Origin: Ancylobacter oerskovii
Lineage (GTDB): Bacteria; Pseudomonadota; Alphaproteobacteria; Rhizobiales; Xanthobacteraceae
NCBI RefSeq assembly: GCF_018390555.1
Contig: NZ_JAHBGB010000002.1
Span: 744,001 to 808,000, forward strand
Direction of reading: 5' to 3'
DNA: 64,000 nt
Part shown: positions 56,994 through 64,000 of the stretch, one piece after another
Numbering within the stretch: the stretch's first letter is position 1
Layout of the letters: the number at the start of each line of letters is the position of its first letter
Program-made: the position numbers and the translations under genes
The notes under the pieces: model-generated
Seen by the model: only the letters and a program-made list of their open reading frames with translations
Database searches by the model: none
Told to the model about the DNA's origin: nothing

Positions 56994-57611
56994 GTGACCG
57001 ACCTCTCCGACCGGATCGTCGATCTCTACCGCCGCCATGCGCAAGCCTGGGCCGGCGCGCGCACCGCGATGCCGCCGGGCGCCTGGCTGATGGAGGAGGC
57101 GTGGCTCGCGCGGTTCCTGGCTCTCGTCACGCCCGGTGCCGCCCTTCTCGACATCGGCTGCGGCCCCGGCCTTCCCATTGCCGGCCACCTCGTCGCGCAC
57201 GGCCATCGCGTCACCGGCATCGACAGCGCGCCGGAGATGATCGCGCTGTTCCGCGCCAACCTGCCGGAGGCCGAGGCCCGCGTCGCCGACATGCGCGAAC
57301 TCGCGCTGGGCCGCCGTTTCGGCGGGCTGATCGCCTGGGACAGCTTCTTCCACCTGTCGCCGGGCGACCAGCGCCGGATGTTCGCGATCTTCGCCGCCCA
57401 TGCCGAGCCCGGCGCGCCGCTGCTGTTCACCTCCGGCCCGGCGGCGGGCGAGGCGATCGGCACGCTCGAGGGCGAGCCGCTCTACCATGCCAGCCTCGAT
57501 CCGGCGGAATACCGCGCGCGGCTGGACGAAGCCGGCTTCGACCTCGTCGCCCACCGCGCGGAAGACCCCGGCTGCGGCGGCCACACCGTGTGGCTGGCCC
57601 GCCGCCGCTAG
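56994..57611 (+). CDS. class I SAM-dependent methyltransferase
   Basis: This is a methyltransferase of 205 residues. The SAM site is LLDIGCGPGLPIAGHLVAHG with GIDSAPEMIALFRANLP as the next strand and acidic end, then VADMRELALGRRFGGLIAWD. The start is the GTG at 56994 (translated VTDLSDRIVDLYRRHAQAWA), because AGGA lies upstream and the upstream in-frame sequence is low-complexity. The substrate is unknown. The 306-bp gap before it (56688-56993) holds only a pair of 15-bp direct repeats, GTGTCGCGTAAGCCC and GTGTCGCGCAAGCCG, near 56883-56912; I see no other element there. Confidence 0.82.
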   Translation: MTDLSDRIVDLYRRHAQAWAGARTAMPPGAWLMEEAWLARFLALVTPGAALLDIGCGPGLPIAGHLVAHGHRVTGIDSAPEMIALFRANLPEAEARVADMRELALGRRFGGLIAWDSFFHLSPGDQRRMFAIFAAHAEPGAPLLFTSGPAAGEAIGTLEGEPLYHASLDPAEYRARLDEAGFDLVAHRAEDPGCGGHTVWLARRR

Positions 57612-57624
57612 CCCGGCGCCCGGA

Positions 57625-57641
57625 GCCCGCCGCCAGCGGGC
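57625..57641. terminator. hairpin between convergent genes
   Basis: GCCCGC-CGCCA-GCGGGC forms a perfect 6-bp stem in the 32-bp space between the methyltransferase and convergent rfbB genes. Confidence 0.4.
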
Positions 57642-57643
57642 CG

Positions 57644-58699
57644 CTAGCCGGCGGTGCCCAGCCGGGCGCGGTCGTAGCGCGCCTTCAGCGGCTCCCACCA
57701 GGAGGCGTTGTCGAGATACCAGCGCACCGTCTTCTCGATGCCGGTCTCGAAGGTCTCGGCCGGCGTCCAGCCGAGCTCGTCCTTCAGCTTGCCGGCGTCG
57801 ATGGCGTAGCGCGCATCGTGTCCCGGCCGGTCGGTGACGAAGGCGATCAGCGCCTCGCGCGCGCCGATCCGCGCATCCGGCACCACCCGGTCCATGATGG
57901 CGCAGATGGTGCGGACGACATCGATGTTGCGGCGCTCATTGTTGCCGCCGACATTGTAGCTCTCGCCGAGCCGCCCGGTGGTGGCGATCAGCTCCAGCGC
58001 GGCGGCGTGGTCGTCGACATAGAGCCAGTCGCGCACATTCTCGCCGCGGCCATAGACCGGCAGCGGCTTGCCCTCCAGCGCGTTGAGGATGGTGAGCGGG
58101 ATCAGCTTCTCGGGGAAATGGTACGGCCCGTAATTGTTCGAGCAGTTCGACATCACCACCGGCAGGCCATAGGTGTGGAACCACGCCCGCACCAGATGGT
58201 CGGAGGCCGCCTTGGAGGCCGAATAGGGCGAGTTGGGCTGGTAGGGCGTGTCCTCGCGGAACAGCCCGTCGGCGCCCAGCGAGCCGAACACCTCGTCGGT
58301 GGAGATGTGGTGGAAGCGGAAGCCCTTCTGCGCCCCGGCGTCGAGCCCGCGCCAGTAGCGCAGCGCCTCCTGCAGCAGGTTGAAGGTGCCGACCACATTG
58401 GTCTGGATGAAGTCGCCCGGCCCGTCGATCGAGCGGTCGACATGGGATTCGGCGGCGAGATGCATCACGAGGTCGGGGCGGAACGTGTCCAGCGCCTCGC
58501 GCATCGCCCGTCCATCGCCGATATCGGCCTTGAGGAAGCGGTAGTTCGGCCGGTTGTCGATCTCGTTCAGCGAGGCGAGGTTGCCGGCATAGGTGAGCTT
58601 GTCGACATTCAGCACCTCCCAGCCGTCCCTGACGAGCCGGCGCACCACTGCCGATCCGATGAAGCCGGCCCCGCCGGTCACAAGCACACGCCGCGTCAT
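57644..58699 (-). CDS. rfbB: dTDP-glucose 4,6-dehydratase
   Basis: This enzyme makes dTDP-4-keto-6-deoxyglucose for rhamnose and other deoxysugars (351 residues). The NAD motif is [52 protein letters not shown], the catalytic [15 protein letters not shown] and [20 protein letters not shown] are the standard family blocks. The start is at the conserved N-terminus. No rfbA, rfbC or rfbD is adjacent, so the remaining rhamnose genes must be elsewhere. It lies beside the other surface-sugar genes of the window. Confidence 0.95.
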   Translation of the reverse strand: MTRRVLVTGGAGFIGSAVVRRLVRDGWEVLNVDKLTYAGNLASLNEIDNRPNYRFLKADIGDGRAMREALDTFRPDLVMHLAAESHVDRSIDGPGDFIQTNVVGTFNLLQEALRYWRGLDAGAQKGFRFHHISTDEVFGSLGADGLFREDTPYQPNSPYSASKAASDHLVRAWFHTYGLPVVMSNCSNNYGPYHFPEKLIPLTILNALEGKPLPVYGRGENVRDWLYVDDHAAALELIATTGRLGESYNVGGNNERRNIDVVRTICAIMDRVVPDARIGAREALIAFVTDRPGHDARYAIDAGKLKDELGWTPAETFETGIEKTVRWYLDNASWWEPLKARYDRARLGTAG

Positions 58700-58807
58700 G
58701 TCGTTCCTGCCACGCCTGTCGAAGCTGGCGGACTATCACAGGGCGAAAGCGCTTGCCTAGAGGCGCCGCCGCGCACCGACCGCCACCGCCCACGCGCGCC
58801 CCGCCTC

Positions 58808-59530
58808 CGAACGCCCCGCCCGCCGGCGCGACCGGCCCCCTCTCCCCGCACCGAACCCGGCTTTTGCCGAGTTCGGCATTCCATAAGGTCAAAATCGGAG
58901 ACATCCGATTTTGACGGAGAGGGCCGGGGTGAGGGGTCTTCACCTCTTCCCGATCGTCAGCCCCCCTCACCGACCCGCTGCGCGGGCCACCTCTCCCCAG
59001 CGGGGAGAGGGAAGAGAGCAGGAAGGAAACGCCCCTCAGCCGCCTTTTGGAAGCCACAAGCCCCCGAACGCCTCGCCCTCTCCGCCGGCGCGACCGGCGC
59101 CCTCTCCCCGTCGGGGAGAGGGCTGGGGTGAGGGCTCTTCCCGGCTTCCCAATCGTCAGACCCCCTCACCGACCCGCTGCGCGGGCCACCTCTCCCCAAT
59201 GGGGAGAGGGAAAGGAGACAGGAAGGAGGCAGCCCTTCAGCCGTCTTTCGGAAGGAAGGAAACGGCCCCAGCCATCATTTCGGGAGCAGCAAGGCCCCGA
59301 ACGTCCCGCCCTCTCCGCCAGCGCAACCAGCTCCCTCTCCCCATTGGGGAGAGGGGTGGGGTGAGGGGCCTTCTTCGCCCCCCAATCGCCAGACCCCCTC
59401 ACCGACCCGCGGCACGGGGCACCTCTCCCCAATGGGGAGAGGGAAAGGGGACAGGAAGGAGGCAGCCCTCAGCCTCCTTTCGGAAGGAAAGCAACGGCTC
59501 CGGCCGCCTTTCGGAAGCAGCATGCGTCCC
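58808..59530. repeat. tandem block of three long family B repeats
   Basis: The 1126-bp gap between rfbB and mscL (58700-59825) holds three head-to-tail units of about 235-255 bp. Each starts near CCGAACG...CCGCCGGCGCGACC (58808, 59064, 59298), contains the family B hairpins (58833-59010, 59085-59213, 59318-59450) and ends with a GGAAGGA-rich segment. The first unit has the extra hairpin region near 58855-58880 and a second inverted repeat TCAAAATCGG/CCGATTTTGA. I find no credible gene in the gap; the region 59530-59825 shows nothing recognisable. Confidence 0.8.
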
Positions 59531-59825
59531 GCCCCGGAGCTTTCGAGGCAAGCAACAACGACCGAATGCGGAACAGCCCCCGCCATCCCCGACGACAGCC
59601 AGAGCGCCCTGAGAAGCATGGGCAAAGCCGCCCGCAGGCGTCACGCGTCGGCCGGGATGACGACAGAACGGAAAATCGACGAAGCCGAAAGCCCCCCGAG
59701 CCGCCATCCCATCCGGCACCGCACGGAACGTCGCACGGGACACCCCGCGCGCCGCCCGTATCGCGGCTCCACACCGGCTCCGTGCCCCGGCGACGCCCCG
59801 GTGCGGGGCGGTCGCCGGGCGGGCC

Positions 59826-60245
59826 TCAGGCCTTGCGGGCGAGGATGTCGCGAATTTCGCCCAGCAGCACCTCTTCCTTGGTCGGCGGCGCCGGCGGCGG
59901 CGGGGCATCGGCCTGCTTGCGGTGCAGCCTGTTGATCCCCTTCACCACCATGAACAGGATCCACGCGATGATGAGGAAGTTGATCACCACGGTGAGGAAG
60001 TGGCCATAGGCCAGCACCGCCCCCTGCTCGCGCGCGGCGGCCAGCGAGGTGGCAGTAACGTTGGAGGCGAGCGGCAGGAAGTAGTTGGAGAAGTCGAGGC
60101 CGCCGAAAATCGCGCCGACCACCGGCATGAAGATGTCGCCGACGATGGAGGTGACGATGGCGCCGAAGGCCGCGCCGATGATCACGCCGATGGCGAGATC
60201 GACAACGTTGCCCTTCATGGCGAATTCCCGGAATTCCTTGAGCAT
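59826..60245 (-). CDS. mscL: large-conductance mechanosensitive channel
   Basis: This is the inner-membrane emergency valve that opens under turgor (139 residues, the usual size). It starts [20 protein letters not shown], has the pore helix [20 protein letters not shown], the periplasmic loop, the second helix [20 protein letters not shown], and the C-terminal amphipathic end with [23 protein letters not shown] precedes the start. It is divergent from the sensor kinase gene. Confidence 0.96.
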   Translation of the reverse strand: MLKEFREFAMKGNVVDLAIGVIIGAAFGAIVTSIVGDIFMPVVGAIFGGLDFSNYFLPLASNVTATSLAAAREQGAVLAYGHFLTVVINFLIIAWILFMVVKGINRLHRKQADAPPPPAPPTKEEVLLGEIRDILARKA

Positions 60246-60422
60246 TTCTTTCCTCCGGCCGAATCGCGCGGCTCCCCATGGCCGCGTTGCCCGGATATTC
60301 TTACCCCGGTAGCGCAAGGCGGCAAGCCAGCGCCGCCCGCGCCCCCCGCCACCCGCTTGCCGCGCCCGGCCCGGCGGGCGCATAAAGGGCCACGTCGCCG
60401 CCCGCCCCTCACCGGAGATCCC

Positions 60423-63400
60423 ATGCTTCAGGCCTGGGTCATCATCGCCGTCGCCCTCGCCTATATCGGCTTCCTCTTCGCCGTGGCGAGCTATGGCGAT
60501 CGCCGGCAGGCGCGCGGCAAGGGGGGCACTCGCGGCCGGCCGGTGATCTATTCGCTGTCGCTGGCGGTCTACTGCACCTCCTGGACCTTCTTCGGCTCGG
60601 TCGGCCTCGCCACCACGCAGGGGGTGGACTTCCTCACCATCTATGTCGGGCCGATCCTGGTGTTCGCGCTCGGCGTGCCGCTGCTGCTGCGGCTGGTGCG
60701 CCTCGCCAAGGCGCAGAACATCACCTCCATCGCCGATTTCATCGCCGCCCGCTACGGCAAGAGCCCGGGCGTCGCCGCGGTGGTGGCGCTCGTCGCCATC
60801 CTCGGCTCGCTGCCCTACATCGCCCTGCAGCTGAAGGCGGTCGCCATCTCGCTGGTGGCGCTGCTCGGCGATTTCGAGGGGCTCGGGCTGCACTACCCGG
60901 TCATCGGCGACCTCGCCTTGCTGGTCGCCATGGCGATGGCGGTGTTCGCGGTGCTGTTCGGCACCCGCCACATCGACGCCACCGAGCACCAGGAAGGCCT
61001 GATGCTGGCGGTGGCGGCGGAATCCATCGTCAAGCTGGTCTCCTTCCTCGCCGTCGGCCTGTTCGTCACCTTCGTGATGTTCTCCGGGCCGTTCGACCTC
61101 GTCGCGCAGGCGCAGGAGAGGGACGTACTGCCGGTGCTGACCCGGCACTTCTCGCTCGGCGACTGGGGCACCATGTCGGTGCTCTCCGCGCTGGCCATCC
61201 TGATGCTGCCGCGCCAGTTCCACGTCGCGGTGGTGGAGAACACCTCGGAGGGCGAGCTGCGCACCGCCGCCTGGCTGTTCCCCACCTATCTCGTCGCCAT
61301 CAACATCTTCGTCATTCCCATCGCCATCGCCGGCCTGGTCTCCTTCCCGCCCGGCTTCATCGACGGCGACATGTACGTGCTCGCCCTGCCGATGTCGGCC
61401 GGGGCGCAGGGCATCGCGCTGCTCGCCTTCGTCGGCGGCCTGTCGGCGGCCACCGCCATGGTGATCGTCGAGACGGTGGCGCTGGCGGTCATGGTGTCCA
61501 ACGATCTCGTCATGCCGCTGCTGGTGCGCGCGCGACGCCATAGCGCCGAATCCGCCGCCATCCACGCGCCGCGGCCGGGCGGCCTGCCCGCCGACGCCGC
61601 GCCGCCGGCCTCGGATATGGGGCACAAGCTGCTGCTGGTGCGGCGGGCGGCGATCTTCGCCATCCTGCTGCTGGCCTATCTCTATTACCGCATCACCGGC
61701 GAGGCGCAGCTGGCGCAGATCGGCCTGCTCTCCTTCGCCGCGGTGGCGCAATTCGGCCCGGCACTGCTGCTCGGCCTGGTCTGGCGGCGCGGCACCGCGC
61801 TGGGGGCGATGGCCGGCATCGCCGCCGGCGTGGCGCTCTGGGCCTATACGCTGCTGCTGCCCAGCCTCGCCGATGCCGGCCTGGTGGCCCGCGCTTTGCT
61901 GACGGAAGGCCCGTTCGGCCTCGGCTTCCTGCGCCCGCAGGCGCTGCTCGGCCTGCACGCCGCGCCGCTCACCCATGGCGTGCTGTGGAGCCTCAGCGTC
62001 AACCTCATCGTCTTCGTCACCGTGTCGCTCATGCGCCAACCGAGCCCGATCGAGCGGCTGCAGGCCAGCGTCTTCGTCGAGGCGGACCGCAGCCCGTCGG
62101 CGCCGTCCTTCCGGCTGTGGCGCTCGCCGGTCACGGTGGGCGAGCTCACCGCCACGGTGGCCCGCTATCTCGGCGAGGAACGCACCCGCGCCTCCTTCGA
62201 GAGCGTGTCGGCGATGCGTGGCCTGTCGCTCGATCCCGCCCGCGAGGCGGATTTCCAGCTCATCCGCTATGCCGAGCACCTGCTCGCCTCGGCGATCGGC
62301 GCCGCCTCCTCGCGCCTCGTGCTGTCGCTGATGCTGCGCAAGCGCACCGTCTCCACCAAGGCGGCGCTGAAACTGCTCGACGATGCCTCCGCCGCCATCC
62401 AGTACAATCGCGAGATCCTGCAGACCGCGCTCGATCATGTGCGCCAGGGCATCGCGGTGTTCGACCGCGACCTGCGCCTGGTGTTCTGGAACCGGCAGTT
62501 CGGCGAGATGCTGGACCTGCCGGCCGAGGCGGTGCGCATCGGCGTGGGCATCGACCAGATCCTGCGGGTCAGCGCCAGCGGCGGGCTGTTCGGCCCCGGC
62601 CCGGTGGAGGAGCTGGTGCGCGAGCGGCTCGCCCGCTTCACCCGCCGCAACGCCAGCTTCATGGAGCGCCTGGCGCCGCGCGGCGTGGTGATGGAGGTGC
62701 GGGTCAACACCATGCCCGATGGCGGCGTGGTCGTGACCTTCACTGACATCACCCCGACGGTGGAGGCCGCCGAGGCGCTGGAGCGCGCCAACGAGACGCT
62801 GGAGAAGCGGGTGAAGGAGCGCACCAAGGCGCTCGAGCACCTCAACACCGCCCTCGCCCAGGCGAAATCGGAGGCCGAGGACGCCAACATCTCCAAGACG
62901 CGCTTCCTCGCCGCCGCCTCGCACGACATCCTGCAGCCGCTGAACGCGGCGCGGCTCTACGCCACCAGCCTGGTGGAGCGCGCCATCACCCCGGAGAATG
63001 TCCGCCTCGCGCAGAATGTCGACGCCTCGCTGGAGGCGGTGGAGGAGATCCTCTCCGCCCTGCTCGACATTTCCCGCCTCGACACAGGGGCGATGAAGCC
63101 GGAGCTGGCACCCCTGCGGCTCGACGACATGTTCCGCCAGCTGGAGGTGGAATTCGCGCCGCTCGCCAAGGAAAAGGGCCTGCGCCTCACCTTCGCCCCC
63201 ACCACGGCGGCGGTGCGCTCGGACCGGCGCCTGCTGCGGCGGCTTTTGCAGAACCTGATCTCCAACGCCATCAAATACACCCCGCGCGGGCGGGTGCTGA
63301 TCGGCGTGCGCCACCGGCGGGGCCGCGGGCGGCTGCGCATCCAGGTGTTCGATACCGGGCTCGGCGTCCCCGCATCCAAGCAGAAGCTGATCTTCAAGGA

Positions 63401-64000
63401 GTTCCAGCGCCTCGACCAGGGCGCCAAGGCGGCGCGCGGGCTGGGGCTGGGGCTCTCCATCGTCGAGCGCATCTCCCGCGTGCTCGATCATCCCATCGAG
63501 CTCGCCTCGCAGACCGGGCGCGGCAGCATGTTCGCGGTGGATCTGCCGGTCGCCCCGCCGATCCCGGCGGAAGCCGGGCCGGCTCCCCGCGCGGCGGCGG
63601 CGCCGGTCGCCGGGCTCCACGGGCTGTCGGTGCTGTGCATCGACAACGACCCCTCGATCCTCGACGGCATGGAAACGCTGCTGTCGGGCTGGGGCTGCCG
63701 GGTGTTCAAGGCCGCCGACGTGCCCGGCGCGCTCGCCATGCTGCGCGAGGCGCGGGCGCGGCCGGACGTGCTGCTGATCGACTATCACCTCGACGAAGGC
63801 GACGGCATCGAGGCGACCAAGCATCTGCGCTGGAAGCTCGACCAGTCGCTGCCGGCGGTGCTGATCACCGCCGACCGCTCGAAGAAGGTGCGCGACACCG
63901 CCAAGGCGACCGAGATGGAGGTGCTGAACAAGCCGGTGCGCCCGGCGGCACTCAGGGCGCTGCTCGCCCAATGGCGCGCCGCGCGGATGGCGGCGGAATA
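60423..64000 (+). CDS. hybrid sensor kinase: SSS transporter-like domain, PAS, histidine kinase, receiver (3' end at window edge)
   Basis: At least 1192 residues are encoded; the frame ends in GAA-TA at the last base, so a stop codon may begin there. The N-terminal half (about residues 1-520) is a sodium/solute symporter-like membrane domain ([40 protein letters not shown]). A PAS domain follows ([20 protein letters not shown]), then a coiled coil and the kinase core: H-box [18 protein letters not shown] with H834, N-box [13 protein letters not shown], and [13 protein letters not shown] receiver domain has the phospho-acceptor D1120 in [12 protein letters not shown]. This architecture is that of CbrA/CrbS-type sensors. 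Start: GGAG six bases upstream. Neither the ligand nor the partner regulator is in the window. Confidence 0.93.
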   Translation, partial: MLQAWVIIAVALAYIGFLFAVASYGDRRQARGKGGTRGRPVIYSLSLAVYCTSWTFFGSVGLATTQGVDFLTIYVGPILVFALGVPLLLRLVRLAKAQNITSIADFIAARYGKSPGVAAVVALVAILGSLPYIALQLKAVAISLVALLGDFEGLGLHYPVIGDLALLVAMAMAVFAVLFGTRHIDATEHQEGLMLAVAAESIVKLVSFLAVGLFVTFVMFSGPFDLVAQAQERDVLPVLTRHFSLGDWGTMSVLSALAILMLPRQFHVAVVENTSEGELRTAAWLFPTYLVAINIFVIPIAIAGLVSFPPGFIDGDMYVLALPMSAGAQGIALLAFVGGLSAATAMVIVETVALAVMVSNDLVMPLLVRARRHSAESAAIHAPRPGGLPADAAPPASDMGHKLLLVRRAAIFAILLLAYLYYRITGEAQLAQIGLLSFAAVAQFGPALLLGLVWRRGTALGAMAGIAAGVALWAYTLLLPSLADAGLVARALLTEGPFGLGFLRPQALLGLHAAPLTHGVLWSLSVNLIVFVTVSLMRQPSPIERLQASVFVEADRSPSAPSFRLWRSPVTVGELTATVARYLGEERTRASFESVSAMRGLSLDPAREADFQLIRYAEHLLASAIGAASSRLVLSLMLRKRTVSTKAALKLLDDASAAIQYNREILQTALDHVRQGIAVFDRDLRLVFWNRQFGEMLDLPAEAVRIGVGIDQILRVSASGGLFGPGPVEELVRERLARFTRRNASFMERLAPRGVVMEVRVNTMPDGGVVVTFTDITPTVEAAEALERANETLEKRVKERTKALEHLNTALAQAKSEAEDANISKTRFLAAASHDILQPLNAARLYATSLVERAITPENVRLAQNVDASLEAVEEILSALLDISRLDTGAMKPELAPLRLDDMFRQLEVEFAPLAKEKGLRLTFAPTTAAVRSDRRLLRRLLQNLISNAIKYTPRGRVLIGVRHRRGRGRLRIQVFDTGLGVPASKQKLIFKEFQRLDQGAKAARGLGLGLSIVERISRVLDHPIELASQTGRGSMFAVDLPVAPPIPAEAGPAPRAAAAPVAGLHGLSVLCIDNDPSILDGMETLLSGWGCRVFKAADVPGALAMLREARARPDVLLIDYHLDEGDGIEATKHLRWKLDQSLPAVLITADRSKKVRDTAKATEMEVLNKPVRPAALRALLAQWRAARMAAE

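Noticed and set aside
59826..63971. A long open frame on the minus strand (about 1380 codons) ending in mscL
   Set aside because: It is antisense to the sensor kinase; only its final 139 codons are mscL, which has its own ribosome site and conserved start. The rest is rich in His, Arg, Gly and Asp as expected of a GC-rich shadow frame.

Overview
The window is GC-rich DNA from an alphaproteobacterium, most likely a member of the Hyphomicrobiales and perhaps close to Xanthobacteraceae such as Ancylobacter or Starkeya. The support is a C4-pathway 5-aminolevulinate synthase, propionyl-CoA carboxylase next to a two-subunit methylmalonyl-CoA mutase, many ABC and tripartite uptake systems, and dispersed palindromic intergenic repeats of the kind common in this order. 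The placement is inference. I see no tRNA, rRNA, insertion sequence, phage gene or CRISPR array.

Layout. 0-8 kb: propionyl-CoA carboxylase (beta, alpha) and methylmalonyl-CoA mutase (small, large), turning propionyl-CoA into succinyl-CoA. 8-12.6 kb: a GntR regulator followed by a polar amino acid ABC transporter, with a good sigma-54 promoter match and a perfect 20-bp operator in front, then a small four-cysteine protein. 12.6-14.6 kb: a FUSC/HlyD-type efflux pair. 14.7-22.4 kb: a peptide-type ABC transporter, a divergent GntR regulator and an ornithine cyclodeaminase-family enzyme. 22.4-29 kb: a PotABCD-like ABC transporter and a divergent tripartite-tricarboxylate binding protein.

29-36.6 kb is the most interesting part. 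It holds a uracil-degradation (URC) cluster (URC1-like, PhnA-like, URC4-like, divergent uracil phosphoribosyltransferase), then NikR, a HupE/UreJ nickel permease preceded by a NikR-like box, a guanidine-I (ykkC) riboswitch, a ureohydrolase resembling the nickel-dependent guanidine hydrolase, and a protein with an extremely histidine-rich N-terminus. Both catabolic routes end in urea, and the nickel genes lie between and beside them. I read the segment as a nitrogen-salvage island with its own nickel supply.

36.7-44 kb: hemA, an AbrB-type membrane protein, and a tightly coupled polysaccharide cluster (galE, two unrecognised proteins, a family 2 glycosyltransferase, UDP-glucuronate decarboxylase). 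44-53.4 kb: three tandem RTX proteins built like serralysin proteases but lacking the zinc-binding histidines, divergent from a PrtD/PrtE-type type I secretion pair. 53.4-58.7 kb: a methyltransferase with coiled coil and a C-terminal polysaccharide-type domain, an aminotransferase, a second methyltransferase and rfbB. 58.7-59.8 kb: a gene-free tandem repeat block. 59.8-64 kb: mscL and an almost complete SSS-PAS-histidine kinase-receiver hybrid sensor whose reading frame is open at the window end.
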